Source of the DNA: Paracoccaceae bacterium
GTDB taxonomy: Bacteria; Pseudomonadota; Alphaproteobacteria; Rhodobacterales; Rhodobacteraceae
Assembly (NCBI GenBank): GCA_019911965.1
Contig: JAIOJF010000053.1
Location: forward strand, 1 to 64,000
Reading direction: 5' to 3'
DNA length: 64,000 nt
The notes under the pieces are model-generated. The model made no database searches and was not told the DNA's origin. It saw only the letters and a list, made by a program, of their open reading frames with translations. Each line of letters starts with the position of its first letter. Positions within the stretch are counted from its first letter, which is position 1. The position numbers were made by a program, and so were the translations under genes. Shown here one piece after another: positions 36,247-44,135 of this stretch.

Positions 36247-37725
36247 ATGGCAGCACATCCGAACAACCAGTGGAAAACGCTGGACAAGGATCTCGGGCGG
36301 CTTTCCCAGATCGAATACGCCACGCAATATGTCTCCAAGCCGCTGGTCGGAATCGGCATTTCGCTGGTTTTCCTGATCCTTGTCGGATTGGGCGCGGCGA
36401 TCCTGTTCGATCAGCAGCCGGTTTCGCTGATCGTCGTGGCGGCGGCGATTTTCGGCGGCTACATGGCCTTGAATATCGGGGCCAACGATGTTGCCAACAA
36501 TATGGGTCCGGCGGTCGGTGCCAATGCGCTGACGATGGGCGGCGCCATCCTGATCGCCGCCATCGCCGAAAGTGCCGGTGCCCTGCTGGCGGGCGGCGAT
36601 GTTGTCGGCACGATTTCCAAGGGCATCATTGATCCTGCCGGTATTTCCGACCCCAGGGTATTCGTCTGGGCGATGATGGCGGCGCTGATCTCGTCGGCAT
36701 TGTGGGTCAACCTTGCAACCTGGGTCGGCGCACCGGTATCGACCACGCATTCGGTGGTGGGCGGCGTCATGGGGGCCGGGATCGCGGCGGCGGGCTTCGT
36801 GGCGGTGAACTGGCCGACAATGGGGGCGATTGCCGCAAGCTGGGTGATTTCGCCGCTTCTGGGCGGTGCGATCGCGGCGGCCTTTCTGGCCTTCATCAAG
36901 GCGCAGATCATCTACCAGCCGGACAAGATCGCGGCGGCGCGGCGCTGGGTGCCGGTGCTGATCGCGGTGATGGCGGCGGCGTTCGCGTCCTACCTGGCGC
37001 TGAAAGGTCTGAAAAAGATCGTATCCATCGACATGTCGACCTCGCTGCTGATCGGGCTTTTGGTTGGAATCGCCGTCTGGCTGGCCTCGCGCCCGGTGAT
37101 CCGGCGGCAATCCGAGGGGCTGGAAAACCGCAACAAGGCGCTGAAGAAGCTGTTCGCCATTCCGCTGATCTTCTCGGCGGCCCTGCTCAGCTTCGCGCAT
37201 GGGGCCAACGATGTGGCCAATGCCGTCGGGCCGCTGGCGGCGATCGTGCATGCGATCGAGTTCGGCGGCACGGCGGCCAAGGTAACGATCCCGATCTGGG
37301 TGATGGTGATCGGGGCTTTCGGCATCTCGTTCGGCCTGTTCCTGTTCGGCCCCAAGCTGATCCGCATGGTCGGCAGCGAGATCACCAAGCTGAACCCGAT
37401 GCGCGCCTATTGCGTGGCGCTGTCGGCGGCGATCACCGTGATCGTCGCGTCCTGGCTGGGCCTGCCGGTCAGTTCCACGCATATCGCCGTCGGGGCGGTG
37501 TTCGGGGTGGGGTTCTTCCGCGAATGGCATATGGAACGCCGCGCGAAGAAACTGAATACCGCCAACAAGACCGGCAAGTTCGTCGCCCCCGAGGAACGCC
37601 GCCGCCGCAAACTGGTGCGTCGCTCGCATTTCATGACCATCGTCGCGGCCTGGGTGATTACCGTGCCGGCAGCGGCGGTGCTTTCCGGCACGATCTTCCT
37701 GATCCTGAACGCGGTGTTTGTCTGA
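36247..37725 (+). CDS. Inorganic phosphate transporter, PiT family
   Basis: 492-residue inner-membrane symporter with about 11-12 helices and the duplicated PiT signature GANDVANNMGPAVGA (near residue 78) and GANDVANAVGPLAAI (near residue 318). Paired APVSTTHSVVGG and LPVSSTHIAVGA motifs are also present. The N-terminus has a 40-residue cytosolic extension and the middle a basic loop (RRQSEGLENRNKALKK). It takes up phosphate, probably as a metal-phosphate complex, at low affinity. No PhoB box was recognised upstream. Confidence 0.93.
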   Translation: MAAHPNNQWKTLDKDLGRLSQIEYATQYVSKPLVGIGISLVFLILVGLGAAILFDQQPVSLIVVAAAIFGGYMALNIGANDVANNMGPAVGANALTMGGAILIAAIAESAGALLAGGDVVGTISKGIIDPAGISDPRVFVWAMMAALISSALWVNLATWVGAPVSTTHSVVGGVMGAGIAAAGFVAVNWPTMGAIAASWVISPLLGGAIAAAFLAFIKAQIIYQPDKIAAARRWVPVLIAVMAAAFASYLALKGLKKIVSIDMSTSLLIGLLVGIAVWLASRPVIRRQSEGLENRNKALKKLFAIPLIFSAALLSFAHGANDVANAVGPLAAIVHAIEFGGTAAKVTIPIWVMVIGAFGISFGLFLFGPKLIRMVGSEITKLNPMRAYCVALSAAITVIVASWLGLPVSSTHIAVGAVFGVGFFREWHMERRAKKLNTANKTGKFVAPEERRRRKLVRRSHFMTIVAAWVITVPAAAVLSGTIFLILNAVFV

Positions 37726-37734
37726 GGCCGGGGC

Positions 37735-38766
37735 TTACCCCCTGATCGCCCGCAACATCAGTTCGACATTGGCCGGATCGGCCTCCGGCGTGATGCCGTG
37801 GCCGAGGTTGAAGATATGCGGGCCGGTCGAGAATGCCTCGACGATGCGGCGGGTCTCGTCGATCAGGGCCTGACCGCCGGTGACCATATGGCCCGGTGCC
37901 AGGTTGCCCTGCACGCAGCCATCGACCTGCACATTCGCCACCGCCCATGCGGCATCGACGGAACTGTCCAGCGCCACGCAATCCGCCCCGACGGCACGGC
38001 CAAACCCGATATACCGCTCGCGTGCCTCGCGCGGGAAGGCGATGACCGGCAGATCGGGGTGTTTCGCCTTCAGCGCGGCGATGATCCGGCGCGCCGGGTC
38101 CAGCGCGTATTTGTCGAAATCCGCACCTTTCAGCGATCCGGCCCAGCTATCGAACAGCTTGATCACCTCGGCCCCTGCCGCCACCTGCGCCAGAAGATAG
38201 GCGATGGTGGCGTCCGTGATACGCGCCATCAGCGCATCGAAGGTGGCCGGATCGGAGGCTTTCAGCGCATGTGCCGGTCCCTGATCCGGTGTGCCGCGCC
38301 CGGCGATCATGTAGGTCGCCACCGTCCAGGGTGCCCCGGCAAAGCCGATCAGCGCGGTTTCCGCAGGCAGGCCGGCGGCCAGGATGCGCACGGTCTCGTA
38401 AACCGGCGCAAGATGGTCATGGATGGCATCCGCCGGTTTCAGGCGCAGCAGATCGTCCGGCCCGGAGATGGTGGACAGGCGCGGGCCTTCGCCGGTTTCA
38501 AACCACAGATCGGCCCCCAGCGCCTGCGGCACCAGCAGGATATCGGCGAACAGGATCGCGGCATCGAACCCGAAGCGGCGGATCGGCTGAAAGGTGACTT
38601 CGGCGGCCAGTTCCGGGTTGTAGCACAGCGACAGGAAATCACCGGCCTCGGCCCGTGTCGCGCGGTATTCCGGCAGGTAGCGCCCGGCCTGACGCATCAT
38701 CCAGACCGGCGGTGTGGCCAGTGTTTCGCCGCGCAGGGCGCGCATCAACAGTTTTTCGGCCATCAT
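37735..38766 (-). CDS. hemE: Uroporphyrinogen decarboxylase
   Basis: 343-residue TIM-barrel enzyme converting uroporphyrinogen III to coproporphyrinogen III. It shows [20 protein letters not shown] (substrate Arg residues), [15 protein letters not shown] (catalytic Asp) and [17 protein letters not shown]. Start at one of two tandem ATGs (38766 or 38763). Divergent from hemC across 113 bp with no FNR box visible. Convergent with the PiT gene. Confidence 0.95.
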   Translation of the reverse strand: MMAEKLLMRALRGETLATPPVWMMRQAGRYLPEYRATRAEAGDFLSLCYNPELAAEVTFQPIRRFGFDAAILFADILLVPQALGADLWFETGEGPRLSTISGPDDLLRLKPADAIHDHLAPVYETVRILAAGLPAETALIGFAGAPWTVATYMIAGRGTPDQGPAHALKASDPATFDALMARITDATIAYLLAQVAAGAEVIKLFDSWAGSLKGADFDKYALDPARRIIAALKAKHPDLPVIAFPREARERYIGFGRAVGADCVALDSSVDAAWAVANVQVDGCVQGNLAPGHMVTGGQALIDETRRIVEAFSTGPHIFNLGHGITPEADPANVELMLRAIRG

Positions 38767-38879
38767 TCACCCGCCTTTTCAAATTGCCCGCCATGTCCTC
38801 TAGCCTGAGCGCACGGATGTCAATGTGTCACGCGGACTTGCCCATTGTCAGCACTGAATCGGGACGCTAACAGGGGGGC

Positions 38880-39818
38880 ATGCAACCGCTTTGGCCAAAT
38901 CCCGACTCTCCGATGCGTATCGGCACACGCGGCTCGCCGCTGGCGCTGGCGCAGGCCCATGAAACCCGCCGTCGGCTGATGGAAATGCATGGCTTTCCCG
39001 AAGATTGCTTCGAGATCATCGTCATCAAGACCACCGGCGACCGCATCCAGGACAAGCCCCTGCGCGAGGTTGGCGGCAAGGGCCTGTTCACCCGCGAAAT
39101 CGAGGAGGCGCTGAGCGATGGCCGCATCGACATCGCGGTCCACTCGATGAAGGACATGCCGGTCGATCAGCCCGGGGGGCTGATTCTGGATTGCTACCTG
39201 CCGCGCGAAGACCCGCGCGATGCGTTCGTCTCGCGCAGCGTGGAAACCCTGGCCGATCTGCCGGCGGGCTCGCTGGTGGGCACGTCCAGCCTCAGGCGCA
39301 AATCGCAGATCCTGTACAAGCGGCCCGATCTGAAAGTGGTCGAGTTTCGCGGCAACGTGCAGACCCGCCTGCGCAAACTCGACGAAGGCGTGGCGCATTG
39401 CACGTTTCTGGCGATGGCGGGGCTGAACCGGCTGGGGATGGAGCATATCGCCAATGCACCGATTGCCCTGTCGGACATGCTGCCGGCGGTGGCGCAGGGT
39501 GCCATCGGCATCGAGCGGCGCGAGGATGATCCGAGCGTGCGCGAATTGCTGTCCCCCATCCACGATTTCCCGACCGGCTACCGCATCGAGGCGGAGCGTG
39601 CCTTCCTTCGCAGGCTGGACGGCTCGTGCCAGATGCCAATCGCCGGGCTGGCGGAACTTCGCGACCGCAGCCTGCGGCTTCGCGGTGAAATCCTGCGGCC
39701 CGACGGTTCGGAATGCCTGGCGCATGAACTGACCGGCGGGATTGACGATGCAACCGAGATGGGAACCGAACTGGCGCGAATCCTTCTGGACGATGCAGGC
39801 CCGTATTTCTTCGACTGA
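38880..39818 (+). CDS. hemC: Porphobilinogen deaminase (hydroxymethylbilane synthase)
   Basis: 312-residue enzyme that polymerises four porphobilinogens. Conserved parts are MRIGTRGSPLALAQA, KTTGDRIQDKPL, AVHSMKDMP (catalytic Asp region) and RRLDGSCQMPIAG, whose Cys holds the dipyrromethane cofactor. GGGGGG precedes ATG 38880, though an internal ATG at 38913 (MRIGTRG) matches the usual family N-terminus better. Divergent from hemE; the pair gives consecutive steps (HemC, then after HemD, HemE). Confidence 0.95.
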   Translation: MQPLWPNPDSPMRIGTRGSPLALAQAHETRRRLMEMHGFPEDCFEIIVIKTTGDRIQDKPLREVGGKGLFTREIEEALSDGRIDIAVHSMKDMPVDQPGGLILDCYLPREDPRDAFVSRSVETLADLPAGSLVGTSSLRRKSQILYKRPDLKVVEFRGNVQTRLRKLDEGVAHCTFLAMAGLNRLGMEHIANAPIALSDMLPAVAQGAIGIERREDDPSVRELLSPIHDFPTGYRIEAERAFLRRLDGSCQMPIAGLAELRDRSLRLRGEILRPDGSECLAHELTGGIDDATEMGTELARILLDDAGPYFFD

Positions 39819-39824
39819 CGGGGC

Positions 39825-40079
39825 CTATTCGATGCGGTCCGGCCCGGCCTCGGCCCGGTTGAACGACGTCGTGATCTCGTAATCGGTCAGGAAATCGCGG
39901 ATATCGCCCGACAGGTTGTCGATCCCGCGCGTTACCACATCCATCACTGACAGGCTGAGACCGATGGCCATCGCCATGCCCATCACCATTTCAACCGTCG
40001 AGGCACCGCTGTCGTCGTCGCGGAAATCGCGGCGTCGCTGGTTCAGCCATTGAAGGGCCGGGGTCAGGTCGGCAGGCAT
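39825..40079 (-). CDS. Flp-like type IVb pilin or related single-helix protein
   Basis: 84-residue protein. A short basic N-terminus (RRRDFRDDDSG) is followed by ASTVEMVMGMAMAIGLSLSV, a hydrophobic helix with a Glu five residues in, as in Flp pilins (G-A-x-T-V-[ED]), and a C-terminal GIDNLSGDIRDFLTDYEI that resembles the Rhodobacteraceae Flp-type tail. ATG 40079 has AGAGAGG upstream; the longer ATG at 40148 adds unlikely residues. No tad/cpa genes are nearby, so it is an orphan. Alternative: an unrelated small membrane protein. Confidence 0.6.
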   Translation of the reverse strand: MPADLTPALQWLNQRRRDFRDDDSGASTVEMVMGMAMAIGLSLSVMDVVTRGIDNLSGDIRDFLTDYEITTSFNRAEAGPDRIE

Positions 40080-40121
40080 CGGGACCTCTCTTGATCCTTG
40101 TGGCCTGCAGGCTGCATGGCA

Positions 40122-40145
40122 AACGGGGCCACAATGGGCCCCGTT
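40122..40145 (-). terminator. Hairpin after the glutamine-synthetase-like gene
   Basis: AACGGGGCC (40122-40130) and GGCCCCGTT (40137-40145) are perfect inverted arms with a 6-nt loop, 44 bp past the end of the minus-strand ligase gene. A second short hairpin, GGCGC-TTTT-GCGCC at 40149-40162, is adjacent. Probable terminator on the minus strand. Confidence 0.6.
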
Positions 40146-40188
40146 CATGGCGCTTTTGCGCCGGTCTGTCAGGCAGGTGCCACCCGGC

Positions 40189-41469
40189 TCAGAGGTAATG
40201 GATATACCAATCCCTGAGGGCGGTGCCGCTCAACTCCTTGGTTTTTTCGATCTCGTCGGTTTTCATGAAGATCAGGTTGTCCACAAGGTCCTGGCCCACG
40301 GAATTGGTCAGGGCGGTATCGGCCTTAAGCTCGGCCAGCGCCTCGGCCAGGGTGTCCGGCGTCTTGATCGTGGCGTCCTGGCGTTCCATGCAATCGCCGG
40401 TTTCCGCGGGCGGTAACGGTAGTTTATCGACCACGCCCAGCCGCGATGCCTGCAACACCGCCGCCGTGGCGGTGTAGGGGTTCGAGGTGACATCCGCCAT
40501 CCGGTGTTCCAGCCGCGCCGATTTTCCCGGCGCTTCGGAGGCACGGGTGGTGACGCCGCGATGGTTGACGCCCCAATTGGCCCAGACCCCGGCCAGCGCC
40601 GATGGTTGCAGGCGGTTGTAGGAGGTGACGGTCGGGCACAGCAAGGCCGCCAGCGGGCGGTGATGGCGGATCAGCCCGGCGATGCAGCCTTCGGTGATCG
40701 CGCCCAGTTGCTTGCCGCCGCCGATCACGTTCTTGCCGTCCTTGTCCTGGAACGAGAAATTGATATGCATCCCGATGCCGCCGATGCCTTCGATCGGCAA
40801 GGGCAGGAAGGTCAGAAGGATGCCGTGATCCAGCGCCACTTCGCGCGCCAGCAGCTTGAACAGGAAGATATCGTCCACCGCCTTCAGCGCGTTGTCGAAG
40901 GTCAGCGTGAACTCGAATTGCGGCGTGAAATATTCCGTGGCGATCATGTCGAGGGCAAAGCCCGCCGCCTCGGCGCGTTCCCAGATCGCATCGGTAAACC
41001 CGGCCGGATCGCTGAACGGCCCGGTGCCATAGACATAACCGCCCGGCGTGTCATAAGGCTCCAGCCCGCCATCTTCGTTGAACTGGAACGCTGTCGCTTC
41101 CAGCTCGATCCCGACAAAGGGTTTCAGCCCCAGCTTGTCCCAATCCGCCACGGCGCGTTTCAGGGCCCCGCGCGGGCAGCAGCCGTGGGCGCTGCCGTCC
41201 ATTTCCTTCAGTTCAGCCACCACGATCTTTTCGCCATCCACCCATGACTCGCGGATATCGTCGGGGTTCCAGGTGACCGCCATGTCCGGCAGGCCCTGCA
41301 TCATCTTCGAGCCGGGCGCGGGCAGCAGGTCCTTGTCGAACTGTACGCCGAACAGCGACTGGCAGACCATTGTTTCGCCCGATTGCGCCTTGCGCCCGGG
41401 TACGAGCTTGCCGCGCGGCAGGCTCAGGTGATCGCTGAACAGCACCCGAAGGCGTTCCGACTGTGACAT
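40189..41469 (-). CDS. Glutamine synthetase family ligase
   Basis: 426-residue GlnA-like enzyme, shorter than true GS. C-terminal catalytic blocks are present: PFVGIELEATAF (metal Glu), GIGMHINFSFQD (ATP/metal His), and RLEHRMADVTSNPYTATAAVL (Arg and Glu of the active site). The NRLQPSALAGVWANWGVNHR stretch replaces the usual NSYKR...P loop. It probably forms a gamma-glutamyl bond with an amine or another acid rather than ammonia. AGGAGG precedes ATG 41469. Divergent from the amidotransferase gene across 267 bp. Confidence 0.82.
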   Translation of the reverse strand: MSQSERLRVLFSDHLSLPRGKLVPGRKAQSGETMVCQSLFGVQFDKDLLPAPGSKMMQGLPDMAVTWNPDDIRESWVDGEKIVVAELKEMDGSAHGCCPRGALKRAVADWDKLGLKPFVGIELEATAFQFNEDGGLEPYDTPGGYVYGTGPFSDPAGFTDAIWERAEAAGFALDMIATEYFTPQFEFTLTFDNALKAVDDIFLFKLLAREVALDHGILLTFLPLPIEGIGGIGMHINFSFQDKDGKNVIGGGKQLGAITEGCIAGLIRHHRPLAALLCPTVTSYNRLQPSALAGVWANWGVNHRGVTTRASEAPGKSARLEHRMADVTSNPYTATAAVLQASRLGVVDKLPLPPAETGDCMERQDATIKTPDTLAEALAELKADTALTNSVGQDLVDNLIFMKTDEIEKTKELSGTALRDWYIHYL

Positions 41470-41683
41470 TGTTTCCTCCTGTTGGTTTCTATTTGGCCGC
41501 GTTCTTGGGCGGCAATCCATTGATATTATGTGTGAAATTCTTTGCGAAGTTGCCCCGCGGCGCGGCTGGGGCGACATGCCCTGCCACATGCGGCCTGCAT
41601 GCGCCCGGATCGGCATGGCGATCAACGTCTGGTGTCAGAACCGTCATGGATTCTCTCCCTGTCCGGCAAAGACTATCAGCGGC

Positions 41684-41695
41684 GAAAATATTTTC
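41684..41695. promoter_or_regulatory. AT-rich palindrome, candidate operator
   Basis: GAAAATATTTTC is a perfect 12-bp palindrome in an AT-rich patch (41680-41730) that stands out from the GC-rich flanks, 41 bp before the amidotransferase gene. The rest of the 267-bp divergent region shows nothing else clear. RpiR-type regulators can bind such sites; that link is a guess. Confidence 0.45.
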
Positions 41696-41736
41696 AATAT
41701 TCTTGTAAATATATTTGATAAGGTTAGACAGGTGCC

Positions 41737-42447
41737 ATGAAACACGTCGCCATCTACCTCACCAATACCGACAATTCGGAATTTGCCGCCCGGCATCCAT
41801 CGGATGCTGAAAAGGTGATGGACGGGCTGAACGCGGTTGGCGCGGATTTCCGCTACACCATTCTGGACGTGACCAAGGGCGCGTTTCCCGCCGACCCGCT
41901 GGCCTTTGACGCGGTGATCCTGACCGGCAGCCCGGCCTACGTGGATGATGGCGACGCCTGGATCGCCCGCCTGCTGGACGATATCCGCAAGATCGAGGCG
42001 GCGCGGGTGCCGCTGGTCGGGCTGTGCTTTGGCCATCAGGCGATTGTCGCGGCACTGGGCGGCGAGGTGCGGCGCAAGGGGGCGTGGATTTTCGGGGCGG
42101 CGGCACTGAGCGTCACCGCCACGCGGCGCTGGATGGGCGATGCGCCTGCCGCCATCCGCCTATACGCCGCCAACAGCGCACAGGCGGTTCGGTTGCCGGA
42201 CGCAATGGAATTGCTGGGCACCAGCCCCGATTGCCCGGTGGCGATGGCCTGTCTGGGCGAGCATGTGTTCACCACGCAGTTTCATCCCGAAATGTCGGAT
42301 GATTTCATCGCGGCACTGGTCGCCGAATACCGCGATTACCTGGGGCCGGAGGTTGCCAACCGCGCCGGGGACAGCCTGAAGGGTGGCGCGGACAGCGCCC
42401 TGTTCATGGCATGGGTGCGGGATTTCATCGCGATGGAGCGCGGCTGA
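41737..42447 (+). CDS. Class I glutamine amidotransferase-like hydrolase
   Basis: 236-residue GATase1 protein with the nucleophile motif LVGLCFGHQAIV (Cys about residue 90) and the His-Glu pair TTQFHPEMS. No synthase domain is attached. Next to two gamma-glutamyl ligase-like genes it may hydrolyse a gamma-glutamyl amide, as PuuD does in putrescine catabolism, but its sequence looks more like the stand-alone GuaA-N-type group. AGGTG precedes the ATG. Convergent with the hydantoinase B gene. Confidence 0.82.
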   Translation: MKHVAIYLTNTDNSEFAARHPSDAEKVMDGLNAVGADFRYTILDVTKGAFPADPLAFDAVILTGSPAYVDDGDAWIARLLDDIRKIEAARVPLVGLCFGHQAIVAALGGEVRRKGAWIFGAAALSVTATRRWMGDAPAAIRLYAANSAQAVRLPDAMELLGTSPDCPVAMACLGEHVFTTQFHPEMSDDFIAALVAEYRDYLGPEVANRAGDSLKGGADSALFMAWVRDFIAMERG

Positions 42448-42458
42448 ACCCTCGGCAA

Positions 42459-44135
42459 TCAGCCGAACTTCGCCGCCGCATCCTCGGGCGTGTAGCGGCC
42501 AAGCGCCACGTCTTCCGCGACCAATGCCGGATCGCGCTGGCGCGGATCGCCATAGCCGCCGCCGCCCGGCGTTCTGACGCGCACGCGGTCACCGGGCAGC
42601 AGGCTGATATCCTGTTCCTTGGACAGATGCTCCGGCACATGGCAGACGCCGTCGCGCCAGACCTCGACCCGGTTCACCGCACCATCGCCGCCGCCCAGCA
42701 CGCCTTGCGGCCCGAACCGCCCGTGATCCATCACGAAGCTGGCCTTGGCATGGCCGCGCAGCAGTTCGACCTCGTAATCCAGGCCGAAGCCGCCCCGGTG
42801 CTTGCCCGCCCCGCCCGAGCCTTCATGCAGCGCGTAGCGGTGGTAGAGGACGGGAAAGGCCTGTTCCATGATCTCGACCGGCGGGGCCTTGGAAATGCCG
42901 ATGGTGGAACAGCCATTGCTCAGCCCGTCATGATCGGCATTGCCGCCATAACCGCCGCCGGAAATCTGGTACATGACGAAATCGCGCCCCCTGGCCGGAT
43001 CATGCCCGCCCAGTGCGAAATTGCCACTGGTGCCGGCAGGGGCGGCGGTCACCTGATCGGGCAGCGCGGTGACAAGGGCGGCAAACACCGCCTCGGCGAT
43101 GCGCTGGCTGACCTCGGCGGCGCAACCTGAGACCGGGCGCGGGTAATGCGCGTCCAGAAACGTGCCTTCGGGGCGGATGATGTGCAAAGGCTCGAACGCG
43201 CCGGCGGAAATCGGCACATCGGGGAAGATATGGCGCATCGCCAGGTAGACCGAGGAATACGTCGTGGCGATCACCGAATTCATCGGCCCCATGCAGGGCG
43301 GGCTGGAACGGGCGAAATCGAAGGTCAGATCACCCGCCGCCTTGGTGACGGTCAGGTCGATCACCAGCGGTTCGTTGACCACGCCGTCGCTGTCGATATG
43401 GGCAATGCCGCGATAATCGCCATCGGGAATATCCGCGATGCGCGCCCGCATCTGTTCGGCGGCGCGGATGCGCAATTCGGCAATGGCCTCGCTGACCACA
43501 TCGTCGCCGTATCGGTCCAGAAGGTCGTTCAACCGTGCCTCGCCAACCTTCAACGCGGCGGCCTGCGCCTTCACATCGCCGATCCGCTGATCGGCAACGC
43601 GGATATTGGAACAGATGATCGAATAGATCTCGCGGTCCAGCACGCCTTCCTTGAACAATCGCACCGGCGGCAGGCGCAGGCCCTCCTGTTCCGAGGCGGT
43701 GGCACTGGCGGAAAACCCGCCGGGAACCGCGCCGCCGGTATCGGGCCAGTGGCCGGTATTGGACAGCCAGCAGTAGATCCTGCCATCGCGGTAGAACGGC
43801 CGCGCGAAACGCACATCCATCAGATGCGTGCCGCCCAGATAGGGATCGTTGACAATATAGATATCGTCGGGCTTGGGCGCGGCGACCCGGCCATCGGCGA
43901 TCATCTCGATCAGGGTGCGGGTGGAATATTGCATCGTGCCGACGAATACCGGCAGCCCGCGCGCGCCCTGCGCGATCAGCGAGCCATCGGCGGCGGAATA
44001 GATGCCGTCCGAACGGTCATCGGCCTCGGCGATCACCGGCGAGAAGGCGGCACGCGAGAACGCCAGGTCCATCTCGTCGCAGACCTGTTGCAACCCGGCC
44101 TGGATGACCGACAGGGTGATCGGATCAATCGGCAT
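42459..44135 (-). CDS. hyuB: Hydantoinase/oxoprolinase subunit B
   Basis: 558-residue HyuB-family protein with PIDPITLSVIQAGLQQVCDEM, EADDRSDGIYSAADGSLIAQ, VNDPYLGGTHLMDVR and GGGYGGNADHDGLSN. With subunit A it performs ATP-dependent opening of five-membered cyclic amides (5-oxoproline, hydantoins) or acetone-carboxylase-like reactions. It overlaps hyuA by 11 bp. The substrate cannot be assigned from sequence; neighbours point to glutamyl compounds. Confidence 0.9.
   Translation of the reverse strand: MPIDPITLSVIQAGLQQVCDEMDLAFSRAAFSPVIAEADDRSDGIYSAADGSLIAQGARGLPVFVGTMQYSTRTLIEMIADGRVAAPKPDDIYIVNDPYLGGTHLMDVRFARPFYRDGRIYCWLSNTGHWPDTGGAVPGGFSASATASEQEGLRLPPVRLFKEGVLDREIYSIICSNIRVADQRIGDVKAQAAALKVGEARLNDLLDRYGDDVVSEAIAELRIRAAEQMRARIADIPDGDYRGIAHIDSDGVVNEPLVIDLTVTKAAGDLTFDFARSSPPCMGPMNSVIATTYSSVYLAMRHIFPDVPISAGAFEPLHIIRPEGTFLDAHYPRPVSGCAAEVSQRIAEAVFAALVTALPDQVTAAPAGTSGNFALGGHDPARGRDFVMYQISGGGYGGNADHDGLSNGCSTIGISKAPPVEIMEQAFPVLYHRYALHEGSGGAGKHRGGFGLDYEVELLRGHAKASFVMDHGRFGPQGVLGGGDGAVNRVEVWRDGVCHVPEHLSKEQDISLLPGDRVRVRTPGGGGYGDPRQRDPALVAEDVALGRYTPEDAAAKFG

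Noticed and set aside
38767-38879. FNR or CrtJ-type regulatory site between hemE and hemC
   Set aside because: No TTGA-N6-TCAA or TGT-N12-ACA pattern of adequate quality was seen.
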